A DNA stretch of 29,974 nucleotides from an uncultured Collinsella sp. (GCA_958348225.1 CATVYG010000030.1:1-29974); one strand, 5' to 3'. Counted from the first letter of the stretch, positions 16,923-24,120 are shown. Made by a program: numbers and translations. The notes: generated by a model not told the origin, from the sequence alone.

Positions 16923-18704
16923 TTACTCGTTGAGTAGTCTTGCGGCTTCGGCGGCCATGTTCTCGACCGTCATGCCGTTTTGAGCGAGCAGTTCGTTGGG
17001 GTCGTAGCGGTCGGGGAAGCCCTTGGCGATGCCGAAGGTGCGCGTGCGCAACGGCGTGCATGCCAGATAACATGCCACACGCTCACCCCAGCCGCCGTCC
17101 AAGACGCCGTCCTCGAGGGTGACGACAACGCGATGCTCGGCGGCAAGGCTGTTGAGGAACTCGCGGTCGAGCTCGGTTGCAAAGCGCGGGTTGACGAGCG
17201 TGGCCTCGATGCCGTACTCGGCGGCCAAGCGGTTTGCCACGCGCTCGCCCAACTCAAAGAAGTCACCGAGCGCAAGCACGGCCACATCGCGGCCCTGACG
17301 CACCACGTTGTAGCGAACGGCGCTATAGTCGGTGTCCTCGGCAGGCGCCAGATCGGGACGGCTCACCAGGCCAATACCAGGTACACGAATCGCCACGGGA
17401 TGCTCGCGGTGGTCGAGCGACCAGCTCAGCATGGACAGGTATTCCTCCATGCAGACCGGCGCCAAGTAGCGCATGTTGGGAAGAGCGCCCAGCATGGAAA
17501 TATCAAAGAACGAAAGGTGCGTCTCGGACGTGGTGCCAAAGATCGACGCACCAAACACCAGGATGGTTGCGGGGGCGTCGTTGAGGCACAGGTCGTGCCA
17601 CAGCTCGTCGTAGGCGCGCTGCAAAAACGTGCCGTACACACCAAAGACTGGCTTGGCGCCCGAGCGCGCAAGCGCGGTGGCAAAGGTCACGGCGTGCTCC
17701 TCGGCAATGCCCACATCGACGAACTGTTTGCCGGCGGCGGCGCGAAGCTCGGGTGTAAAGCCCATGATGTAGGGTGTGGCGGCCGTGATGCCCACGACCT
17801 GCGGATCGCGCTCGATGGCGGCGCTGAGCGCCTCGCCCGTAATGTCGGCGTAGGTGCGCGGCGCAGGCTCGCTCGGATGGCCCGGGCAGAGCTTGCGCCC
17901 GGTCGCCATGTCAAACGGACCCACGTGGTGCCAGCGCTCGGGGTCGTTTTGGGCTGGCTCAAAGCCCTTGCCCTTGGCGGTGGAGACGTGCAGCACGATG
18001 GGATGATCGATATTGCGCAGTTCCTGCAGCGCGTCGACTAGGGCCAACACGTCGTTGCCGGCGTCCAAATAACGGTAGTCGAGTCCCATCGCGCGGAAAA
18101 CGTTGCGCTCACAGGTGCCGTTGCTGGCGCGCAGCTCGGCCAGATTGCGATAGAGGCCACCGTGGTTCTCGGCGATGGACTGGTCGTTATCGTTGACGAT
18201 GATGATCAGGTTGCTGTCGAGTTCGGCGGCATTGTTGAAGCCCTCAAACGCCAGGCCGCCCGAAAGCGAGCCGTCGCCAATGATGGTGATGACGTTGTAC
18301 GCATCGCCCGCCAGGTCACGAGCGTGCGCCAGGCCGCAGCCCAGGCTCACCGACGTGGAGGTATGGCCCATGGCGAACAGGTCGTGCTCGGACTCGTCGG
18401 GATTGGCAAAGCCAGAGGCCTCGCCAAAGCGCTTCGGATCGATATAAGTGTACGCGCGCCCAGTCAGCGCCTTGTGGGCGTAGGTCTGGTGCGAAACGTC
18501 AAAGAGAATCTTGTCGATAGGGGAGTTAAACACGCGATGGAGCGCGACCGTAAGCTCAACGACGCCCAGGTTGGGGGCAACGTGCCCGCCGACGGCGGCG
18601 GAGCTTTCGAGGATGGCGTGGCGAATCTCGTCGCAGAGCTGCGGGAGCTCGGCACGATTAAGAGCCTTGACGTCCTCGGGCGTTGTCGTTTGCGTAAGCA
18701 GCAT
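16923..18704 (-). CDS. dxs: 1-deoxy-D-xylulose-5-phosphate synthase
   Basis: Condenses pyruvate and glyceraldehyde 3-phosphate with thiamine diphosphate, the first step of the MEP isoprenoid pathway. It has 593 residues, slightly short of the usual 620. Visible are GGHVAPNLGVVELT (39-52), the ThDP-binding GDGSLSGG...NDN (143-150, 171-173), and catalytic Glu335 in GIAEEHAV. The transketolase C-terminal domain follows, with TLEDGVLDGGWGE. The start ATG has only a distant GGAG. It is divergent from the HD/CmpB operon across 18705-18931, and is monocistronic with its own terminator. Confidence 0.96.
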   Translation of the reverse strand: MLLTQTTTPEDVKALNRAELPQLCDEIRHAILESSAAVGGHVAPNLGVVELTVALHRVFNSPIDKILFDVSHQTYAHKALTGRAYTYIDPKRFGEASGFANPDESEHDLFAMGHTSTSVSLGCGLAHARDLAGDAYNVITIIGDGSLSGGLAFEGFNNAAELDSNLIIIVNDNDQSIAENHGGLYRNLAELRASNGTCERNVFRAMGLDYRYLDAGNDVLALVDALQELRNIDHPIVLHVSTAKGKGFEPAQNDPERWHHVGPFDMATGRKLCPGHPSEPAPRTYADITGEALSAAIERDPQVVGITAATPYIMGFTPELRAAAGKQFVDVGIAEEHAVTFATALARSGAKPVFGVYGTFLQRAYDELWHDLCLNDAPATILVFGASIFGTTSETHLSFFDISMLGALPNMRYLAPVCMEEYLSMLSWSLDHREHPVAIRVPGIGLVSRPDLAPAEDTDYSAVRYNVVRQGRDVAVLALGDFFELGERVANRLAAEYGIEATLVNPRFATELDREFLNSLAAEHRVVVTLEDGVLDGGWGERVACYLACTPLRTRTFGIAKGFPDRYDPNELLAQNGMTVENMAAEAARLLNE

Positions 18705-18931
18705 CGTTGTGGGTTACTCCATGCGAATCGAGTGCCGGCGCTCCCTCGGCCGACACAATTGCACAAGACAGTCTCGCACATTTTGGCGTTTGATATGTGA
18801 CGGCGGCGCGGTAATTCGCCAACTGGTGGGGCAAAACGTTTTGTCCGATGCCATACTGATAGATTCGATGATGATTTTTTCAATACGTGCAGGCCGTGGC
18901 TTGCCGCCGTGAGCCGCTGGAAGGAGGCAGC

Positions 18932-19466
18932 ATGTCCGATGCCGTTCGTGCCGAGAAAATCGCGCACGAGGTCGACGATGCCGCCCGCCAGCTCGCCCAG
19001 GCGGGCCGCTTGGACCTGACGCGCGTTTATCCAGCATGGCGACGTGACGGTGTATGCGCATGTGACCTCGGTGGCGCGGGCAAGTCTGTCCTTTGCCGAG
19101 CGCCTGGGCCGCGTCGGTGTCTCGGTCGACCGCGCCTCGTTGTTGCGCGGGGCCCTACTGCACGATTACTTTCTCTATGACTGGCACGATCCCGACCCAA
19201 GCCATCGACTGCACGGATTTCGGCATCCATTTTTTGCCCTGGCGCGTGCGGAGGAAGATTTTGATCTGACGCCGCGCGAGCGGAATATTATCGTGCGCCA
19301 TATGTTTCCGCTGGTGCCGGTGCCGCCGACGTGTCGTGAGGCATGGATTGTGTGCCTGGCGGATAAATGGTGCGCTCTGCGCGAGACGATCGCCGGCCGT
19401 CTGCCGCGCAAGGACGAGGCAGACGATGGCGTGAGTGGCGAATCGAGCGAAAAGAGGAGAGGGTAG
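18932..19466 (+). pseudogene. HD-domain protein with a +1 frameshift
   Basis: AAGGAGG lies six bases before ATG 18932, which encodes MSDAVRAEKIAHEVDDAARQ and continues to DLTRVY. The matching phase then changes at 19031: dropping one C in TATCCAG continues as QHGDVTVYAHVTSVARA and runs to the stop at 19466 (about 177 residues in all). The second part holds the HD signature LLRGALLHDYFLYDW and IIVRHMFPLVP, so this is a metal-dependent phosphohydrolase-like protein of unknown substrate. The shift equals one extra or two missing bases and may be a sequence error. The CmpB-like gene follows after three bases, so translation of this gene probably affects it. Confidence 0.75.
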
Positions 19467-19469
19467 ACG

Positions 19470-20489
19470 GTGGGGACCGCGATTGATATGGCGTTTGGCG
19501 GCGCGACGCTTGCCGTCTGCCCGCTTTCGGCACTGGTGCTCTCGTTTGCCTTTTACGGGTTTTGCGGCTGGGCGTGGGAGTCGACGGGCTGCGCCATGCT
19601 CAATCACGGACGATTTGCCAACAGCGGCTTTTTGCTGGGGCCGTGTTGTCCTATCTATGGTGTGGGCGGCATTGCCTGCTGGCTGCTGTTGCGCGGGATT
19701 CCGGATGCCTCAAGCCAGTTTGTCGCTGCAGCGCTCGTATGCAGCGTGATTGAGTACAGCGTAGGCGTACTGTTGGAAAAAACAACGGGCGCTCGCTTTT
19801 GGGATTACTCGCACCTGCCGTTTAACTTGCACGGACGCATTTGCCTGTACTGGGCCTGCGCGTTTGGCTTGGGTGCGTTGTGTATTTGCCGTTTAGTGGA
19901 GCCGGCATTGCTGGGGCTGCTTGGCCATCTGCCGGTGCTGATTGTGCGGCTGTCCGCCTTTATCGTCGCGGTCGCGATGATGGTCGACGCGTTGTGCTCG
20001 TTGGCGAGCTGGCGGCGTCTGTCCGATCAGCTGGAGCGCGTCCGGGCCGACCTTGCCGACCGCATCAATGAGTCGCTTGCCGATGCGTCAGACTCCATGC
20101 TCGAACGTATTCCCGATTCGGCGATCGACTCGGTGACACAGACGCATATCCGCAGCCGTGCCGTTAACGCGTGGCTGGCGGAGCTGGGCGATGCGACGCT
20201 CGATGCCCTTCGTGAGAAGGCTTCGATGCCGACGTTTATCTCGGATGGTGCTCGCGGCCTGGCGCTCGCTGCCCGCCGCGTGGCCGATGCCGCGCCGAGC
20301 ATGCCGCGTCCGTCGCTCAGTCGTCGCCTTGCCGGCAAGCGTATGAGCCGTCCGGTGCCGAGCGTGTCACTCAGCCGCCGCGACCTACGCTTTTTCAATG
20401 CCTTCCCGCGTCTGCGCATCAATCGCTACGAAGGTGTCATTCGAGCAACTAATCTCCGCGACCGCGCCCACGAGCTGTTTCGGCACTAG
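19470..20489 (+). CDS. CmpB-type membrane protein ('putative ABC-transporter type IV')
   Basis: 339 residues. The N-terminal about 190 form several membrane segments with the family-typical blocks FYGFCGWAWES, GRFANSGFLLGPCCPIYGVGG, SVIEYSVGVLLEKTTGARFWDYSHLPFNLHGRICL (described by its WDYS...HGRI core) and WACAFGLG. The C-terminal about 150 residues are helical, soluble and Arg-rich. The family is annotated as ABC-transporter-like but I see no ATPase and no proven function. The start is GTG with GAGGAGAGGG upstream, three bases after the HD gene's stop; an ATG at 19488 is an alternative. It probably shares the HD gene's transcript. Confidence 0.82.
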   Translation: MGTAIDMAFGGATLAVCPLSALVLSFAFYGFCGWAWESTGCAMLNHGRFANSGFLLGPCCPIYGVGGIACWLLLRGIPDASSQFVAAALVCSVIEYSVGVLLEKTTGARFWDYSHLPFNLHGRICLYWACAFGLGALCICRLVEPALLGLLGHLPVLIVRLSAFIVAVAMMVDALCSLASWRRLSDQLERVRADLADRINESLADASDSMLERIPDSAIDSVTQTHIRSRAVNAWLAELGDATLDALREKASMPTFISDGARGLALAARRVADAAPSMPRPSLSRRLAGKRMSRPVPSVSLSRRDLRFFNAFPRLRINRYEGVIRATNLRDRAHELFRH

Positions 20490-20687
20490 CCGGGATGGGT
20501 ACGCTCACGGCTCCCTTGCTCGCGTATTTCCCGTTCGTTTCGCGTCCGTTGCCGCGCCGTTTCCAAGATTGCGGCACCGTTTCCATTCGACAACGCCGCG
20601 TTTAACAACGCCGTATCTGATCTACACCAGTTGCCCCTCGGCCGCATTATGGGCGCCGACAACGTTCATGCGATCAAGGGGGAGCGA

Positions 20688-21965
20688 GTGTTCGATACGG
20701 GATCGACAACGTTTATGCTCATCTGCACCATGCTCGTGTTTTTAATGACACCGGGCCTGGCGTTTTTCTATGGCGGCCTGTCCAGGCGCAAAAATGTCAT
20801 CAACACCATGCTTATGTGCTTTGGCGCCATTGGCCTGGTTGGTGTGCTGTGGATTGTTGCCGGCTGGTCACTGGCCTACGGCGGCGACGGTTCCAGCCCG
20901 TTTATTGGAGGCCTTGACCAGCTGCTGTGCCTGCCGGTGCTCGGCCAGGTGCTGCAGGCGGCCGAGGGCAATGCCGCGGACGGTGCCGTCTACCCTCAAA
21001 TCATCAACATCGCCTTCCAAATGGCGTTTGCCATGATCACGGCAGCTATCGTCACGGGCAGCCTGGCCGGCCGCGTTAAGTTTGGTGCCATGACGGCCTT
21101 CCTGGGCATTTGGCTGCTCGTGGTCTATGCGCCGCTCGCCCACATGGTCTGGGGCGGCGATGGCTCCTTTATCGGCGACATCATCGGCGCACTCGACTTT
21201 GCCGGCGGCGACGTGGTGCACATTTCGTCCGGTCTCACGGGCCTGATTCTCTGCTTAATGCTCGGCCGTCGTCGCGGTTTTGGCATGGTGAGCTATCGCC
21301 CGCATAACGTGCCGTTTGTGGCGCTGGGCGCCGGCCTGCTTTGGTTTGGCTGGTTTGGCTTTAACGGCGGCAGCGAGTTCAAGGCCGACGCCGTGGCGGC
21401 GCTCGCCATCCTCAACACCGTGACGGCCAGCGCGGCGGGCATGGTCTCGTGGCTTGCCGTCGAGCGCGTGCGCACCGGCCGCCCCACGCTGGTGGGTGCC
21501 AGCACCGGTCTGGTTGCGGGCCTTGTGGTGGTCACGCCCGGTGCAGGCTTTGTCGAGCCGTGGGCGGCGCTGGTCACGGGCCTGATCGTATCGCCCGTCT
21601 GCTACCTGGCCATCAGCCATCTTAAGACCAAGTTTGGCTACGACGATGCGCTCGACGCGTTTGGTTGCCACGGCATCGGCGGCATCTTGGGCGGCGTGCT
21701 CACAGGCCTGTTCTGTGTGCCGGAGCTCTCGTGGACTGGTAAGGGCGGCCTGTTCTACACGGGCGACGTGTCGCTGCTCATCTCGCAGATTTTGGGCATT
21801 GTGGTGACGGTCGCTATTGTGTTGGTGCTCGACTTGGTGATCGCCGCGGTGGTCAAGGTGCTGTTCCACGGCAGTCTGCGCGTGGACGAGGCCGACGAGG
21901 CGCTGGGCCTGGATGCGAGTCAGCACGGCGAGAGCGCGTATCCCTCGTTCTCCGGACTCGATTAG
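20688..21965 (+). CDS. amt: ammonium channel
   Basis: A trimeric Amt/MEP/Rh ammonium channel in the cytoplasmic membrane, 425 residues from GTG 20688. I prefer this start because AAGGGGGAG precedes it and the protein then begins like other Amt proteins (TTFMLICTMLVFLMTPGLAFFYGGL). Upstream TTG 20631 or ATG 20649 would add 19 or 13 residues. Family blocks visible are YAPLAHMVWGGDG, DVVHISSGLTGL, WFGFNGGSEFKAD and DAFGCHGIGGILGG. The PII gene follows on the same strand 155 bp later, the usual partner that plugs the channel when nitrogen is plentiful. Confidence 0.95.
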   Translation: MFDTGSTTFMLICTMLVFLMTPGLAFFYGGLSRRKNVINTMLMCFGAIGLVGVLWIVAGWSLAYGGDGSSPFIGGLDQLLCLPVLGQVLQAAEGNAADGAVYPQIINIAFQMAFAMITAAIVTGSLAGRVKFGAMTAFLGIWLLVVYAPLAHMVWGGDGSFIGDIIGALDFAGGDVVHISSGLTGLILCLMLGRRRGFGMVSYRPHNVPFVALGAGLLWFGWFGFNGGSEFKADAVAALAILNTVTASAAGMVSWLAVERVRTGRPTLVGASTGLVAGLVVVTPGAGFVEPWAALVTGLIVSPVCYLAISHLKTKFGYDDALDAFGCHGIGGILGGVLTGLFCVPELSWTGKGGLFYTGDVSLLISQILGIVVTVAIVLVLDLVIAAVVKVLFHGSLRVDEADEALGLDASQHGESAYPSFSGLD

Positions 21966-21985
21966 CGACACGGCTTTCCCAGGCA

Positions 21986-22057
21986 CCCGATCTTGCCCCT
22001 CAAACCGTCGCTTGCGTACCGAAGTACGCGGCGCTCCTCTTTCGGGGCAATCTCGGG
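21986..22057 (+). other. structured amt-PII intergenic hairpin
   Basis: CCCGA + TTGCCCC (21986-21999) pair with GGGGCAA + TCGGG (22044-22057) across a 2x2 internal loop, enclosing GCGTAC-CGAA-GTACGC (22014-22029). There is no U-run. It could process or stabilise the amt-PII mRNA or be a dispersed repeat unit; the sequence cannot decide. Confidence 0.55.
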
Positions 22058-22120
22058 CACCTCGAAAACCCGCGTCATTGAATGGCAATTCATTTCTTTT
22101 ATTGAAGAGAGGAATTCACT

Positions 22121-22459
22121 ATGAAGAAAATTACGGCTATTGTGCGCCAGGAGAAGCTTGAGGTTCTTAAAGATGCGCTGTTTGCTGCTGATGTTCGCGG
22201 TATGACTATCAACCAGGTGCAGGGCTGCGGTGCGCAACATGGCTGGAAGGAATACGTGCGCGGCAACGAGCTGCTTGTCAACACGATCCCTAAGGTGCAG
22301 TCCACCCTTATCTGCGCCGATGAGCACGTCGATGGCATTGTCGACATCATCTGCAACGCCGCCCGCACCGGAGCCGTCGGCGATGGCAAGATCTGGGTCG
22401 AGCCGGTCGAGGAAGTCATCCGCATCCGTACCGGCGAACACGGCCCCGCCGCGGTGTAG
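22121..22459 (+). CDS. glnK: PII nitrogen-regulatory protein without the uridylylation tyrosine
   Basis: A 112-residue trimeric PII signal protein that senses ATP/ADP and 2-oxoglutarate. The N-terminus MKKITAIVRQEKLEVLKDAL and the C-terminal signature VGDGKIWVEPVEEVIRIRTGE-type block (core GDGKIWVEPVE) are standard. The T-loop reads GWKEYVRGNELLVNTIPKV: position 51 is Leu, not the Tyr modified by GlnD, and position 46 is Val. Control by uridylylation or adenylylation is therefore unlikely, leaving direct effector binding. Location after amt supports GlnK-like control of the channel. GAGAGG lies eight bases before the ATG. Confidence 0.93.
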   Translation: MKKITAIVRQEKLEVLKDALFAADVRGMTINQVQGCGAQHGWKEYVRGNELLVNTIPKVQSTLICADEHVDGIVDIICNAARTGAVGDGKIWVEPVEEVIRIRTGEHGPAAV

Positions 22460-22477
22460 GACAATCTTTCGCCTGAC

Positions 22478-22546
22478 GGGCGTGCCTCTCTTGGGGTGCG
22501 CCCGTTCTCGTCTACAATATCGTGCAGACGAAGGAGAGGCACGCCC
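22478..22546 (+). promoter_or_regulatory. HAD-gene promoter and inverted repeat masking its ribosome site
   Basis: A promoter TTGGGG (22491-22496), 16-bp spacer and TACAAT (22513-22518) precedes the HAD gene. GGGCGTGCCTCTC (22478-22490) is the exact inverse of GAGAGGCACGCCC (22534-22546), which contains part of the gene's ribosome site. In transcripts reading through from the PII gene this stem could hide the site; transcripts from the local promoter would lack the upstream arm. Confidence 0.55.
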
Positions 22547-23404
22547 ATGATCAAGATGTTTGCGAGTGACTTAGACGGAACGCTGCTGAACGCCTTGCAC
22601 GAGGCGGATGGGACCATCCGCCGTGCCATCCGCGAGCTGACCAAGGCTGGCCTGCATGTGGTTCCCGCGACCGGACGCTCGACGCTGCCGATTGGCGAGC
22701 ATGGCTTTACGGGCCTGGCGCTTGACGCCTGCTGCTCCAACGGATCCATCGTGCGCGACAGCCATGGCGAGGTGCTCAAGACCTGGACCATCGACCCACA
22801 GATCACCGAGGAGCTGCTCAAGGAGTTTCCGGATATCTGTTTTGACTGCTCCACGCCCGACGGCATGTTTTCGAGCGGATCGTTCGAGATGCACCAGGCG
22901 GGCTTTAAAAAGGACAGCCCTATCAAGCGCATCGTGATGCGCGGCATGCGTGCGCGTGGCGGGTACCACGAGGAACAGTACTTCGACCAGTCGATCGGCG
23001 ACATCCTGCGTCATGACGTGTGCAAGATCAACTGCCGCGTGACCTCGCCCGAGCTGGAGCGCGACCTTAAGGCGTATTTGGCCGAGCGTTCGGACCGTGT
23101 GGTCAACGCGCCGTTCGATCCGGTGATGTTTGAGATCACGGACGTAGCGTGCAACAAGGGCGAGAGTGTGGCCTGGCTGGCGGGCTACTACGGTATTGCC
23201 GAGGATGAGGTCGCGGTCTACGGCGACGGCGGCAACGATATCGCCATGCTCAAGCGTTTCCGTCACAGCTACGCGACCAAAAACGCTAGCGATGCAGCTA
23301 AAGCTGCCGCGAGCGCGACCATCGGCAGCTGCATGGTCCACGCCGTCCCCAAACACATGCTCGCCACCATGCGCAAGCAAAACTCCCGCACCGTCATCGA
23401 ATAA
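22547..23404 (+). CDS. HAD-superfamily (Cof-type) phosphatase
   Basis: A 285-residue HAD hydrolase of the Cof/IIB class, usually a cytosolic sugar-phosphate or cofactor phosphatase. Motif I is DLDGT (nucleophile Asp8, Asp10), motif II PATGRS, motif III Lys in ACNKGES, and motif IV GDGGND. A large cap domain lies between motifs II and III. Substrate is not predictable. The chosen ATG has GGAGAGG upstream at suitable spacing. It has its own promoter 29 bp upstream and a palindrome directly after the stop. Confidence 0.9.
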   Translation: MIKMFASDLDGTLLNALHEADGTIRRAIRELTKAGLHVVPATGRSTLPIGEHGFTGLALDACCSNGSIVRDSHGEVLKTWTIDPQITEELLKEFPDICFDCSTPDGMFSSGSFEMHQAGFKKDSPIKRIVMRGMRARGGYHEEQYFDQSIGDILRHDVCKINCRVTSPELERDLKAYLAERSDRVVNAPFDPVMFEITDVACNKGESVAWLAGYYGIAEDEVAVYGDGGNDIAMLKRFRHSYATKNASDAAKAAASATIGSCMVHAVPKHMLATMRKQNSRTVIE

Positions 23405-23433
23405 TGTGGCAAAGGGACTGTCCCTTTGTCACA
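23405..23433. terminator. palindrome TGTGGCAAAGGGA-CTG-TCCCTTTGTCACA
   Basis: The 13-base arms pair at 12 positions plus one G-T. It begins at the base after the HAD stop codon, so it can act as a terminator. It shares its AAAGGRACTG core with hairpins at 23712 and 24121, which suggests a repeat family used as terminators. Confidence 0.7.
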
Positions 23434-23475
23434 TGGGAGATGCCGGCTTTTGGCGTATAGGACTGTCACGCTTTC

Positions 23476-23697
23476 GCCACCAACAAATTTCGAGTTATTC
23501 GGTCTGTCGGAGGTCGTTAAGTGGCTAAAGATGCCCTCTCGGGAACATTCATGCCTCTAATGGTGTTTGATTCGGTGACGTAAGTGCGCAAATGGGCATG
23601 TATGCGCTCAAATAAGAACAAAAACCTCAGATAATCCCGGCGGTGCATTTATACAGAACCAGCAGCGTGGCCGAATAACTCGAAAAATGTAGGTGGC
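23476..23697. mobile_element. 222-bp MITE-like element with 27-bp terminal inverted repeats
   Basis: The left end 23476-23502 and right end 23671-23697 match as inverted repeats at 24 of 27 positions. The inner 15 bases (TTTCGAGTTATTCGG) are perfect and the outer part reads GCCACCWACAWW. The interior encodes no credible protein and no transposase. I see no clear target duplication. It could be a non-autonomous transposable element or a large structured repeat. Confidence 0.6.
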
Positions 23698-23711
23698 AGT
23701 TCGGCGACAAG

Positions 23712-23752
23712 CTCGGGCATGGCAAAGGAACTGTTCCTTCGCCATGCCCGAG
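23712..23752. repeat. 41-bp strong hairpin
   Basis: CTCGGGCATGGCAAAGGAA and its near-inverse (18 of 19) surround CTG. The core RCAAAGGRACTGTYCC is shared with 23405-23433 and 24121-24142. It lies between the MITE-like element and the small-peptide promoter and may insulate the latter from readthrough. Confidence 0.75.
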
Positions 23753-23764
23753 TCCCGATCTTCT

Positions 23765-23790
23765 GATATGCGAACAAACATTCGCATATC
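23765..23790. promoter_or_regulatory. LexA-box-like palindrome
   Basis: GATATGCGAA-CAAACA-TTCGCATATC is a perfect 10-bp-arm palindrome. Its centre CGAACAAACATTCG (23771-23784) fits the Gram-positive SOS box CGAAC-RNRY-GTTYG at 13 of 14 positions. It overlaps the -35 region of the small-peptide promoter, where repressor binding would block transcription. Another regulator with a similar site is possible. Confidence 0.55.
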
Positions 23791-23810
23791 TAACTGCGCT
23801 TTGATAGAAT
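23781..23810 (+). promoter_or_regulatory. extended -10 promoter of the small-peptide gene
   Basis: TG-A-TAGAAT (23802-23810) is an extended -10. A weak -35 TTCGCA (23781-23786) sits 18 bp upstream, within the LexA-like palindrome. Predicted start is near 23817, giving a 58-base leader. Confidence 0.6.
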
Positions 23811-23839
23811 TGATACTGTTGGCGGCAGTTCCATGTGCC

Positions 23840-23874
23840 GGGCAACGCCCTCCATCTGATGGGAGGTGATGCCC
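23840..23874 (+). promoter_or_regulatory. leader hairpin hiding the Shine-Dalgarno sequence
   Basis: GGGCA (23840-23844) pairs with TGCCC (23870-23874), and CCTCC (23849-23853) pairs with the GGAGG (23862-23866) of a near-perfect GGAGGTGAT ribosome site eight bases before the ATG. Such masking is usual for type I toxins, which need delayed translation. Confidence 0.65.
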
Positions 23875-24000
23875 ATGACCGATCTGATTGATTTCGTGAG
23901 ACTTCTGACCGCTTTGGTCTCGTTCTTCACGGCGCTCGTCGGGCTTTCCGAGGCACTCAAGCAACGTTCGAAGCAACGTAAAAGGGGTCGCCGCCGCTAA
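23875..24000 (+). CDS. 41-residue membrane peptide, candidate type I toxin (holin-like)
   Basis: The peptide begins MTDLIDFVRLLTALVSFF, has one hydrophobic helix (about residues 4-28) and ends in a strongly basic tail rich in Lys/Arg (KQRSKQRKRGRRR). Size and layout match the 'putative holin-like toxin' and Fst/TxpA peptides, which insert into the cytoplasmic membrane. The ribosome site is the strongest in the window but is enclosed in a hairpin. The promoter overlaps a LexA-like box, the stop codon lies inside a terminator hairpin, and an opposing promoter predicts a convergent antisense RNA. Toxicity is inferred from architecture; a phage-type remnant or a non-toxic small membrane protein remain alternatives. 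Confidence 0.7.
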   Translation: MTDLIDFVRLLTALVSFFTALVGLSEALKQRSKQRKRGRRR

Positions 24001-24014
24001 GGCGTTGACCCCTT
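23982..24014. terminator. bidirectional terminator overlapping the peptide's 3' end
   Basis: AAGGGGTC (23982-23989) pairs with GACCCCTT (24007-24014), with a further GCC/GGC pair inside. On the minus strand the stem is followed by TTTT, so it suits termination of the antisense RNA; the plus-strand tail is only CTTAAT. AAGCAACG occurs at 23959, 23971 and 24020, on both sides of this hairpin. Confidence 0.65.
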
Positions 24015-24062
24015 AATCCAAGCAACGGCGCTGCCCAGCCAGCTACAACTTGGGCTGCCGTC
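23982..24062 (-). ncRNA. predicted antisense antitoxin RNA
   Basis: A minus-strand transcript starting near 24062 and ending at the hairpin at 23982 would be about 80 bases and complementary to the last codons and 3' end of the peptide mRNA. This is the RNAII position in Fst-type loci. It is predicted only from promoter and terminator signals. Confidence 0.5.
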
Positions 24063-24068
24063 GACACC

Positions 24069-24097
24069 ATTCTACCCACGAATGACTTTTTGGACAA
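24069..24097 (-). promoter_or_regulatory. antisense RNA promoter
   Basis: On the minus strand TTGTCC (24092-24097) and TAGAAT (24069-24074) are separated by exactly 17 bp, a better match to the sigma-70 consensus than the peptide's own promoter, as expected for an antitoxin made in excess. No gene on that strand needs it. Confidence 0.62.
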
Positions 24098-24120
24098 TCG
24101 GTAATGCCGCCGTGGAATGT

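Noticed and set aside
19020..19050. Programmed ribosomal frameshifting in the HD gene.
   Set aside because: No slippery heptamer, internal SD or downstream pseudoknot was apparent at the phase change; an indel or sequence error is simpler.
23608..23976. Minus-strand small frames opposite the MITE-like element and the toxin gene.
   Set aside because: They cross several palindromes, lack ribosome sites, and oppose the well-supported small-peptide gene.
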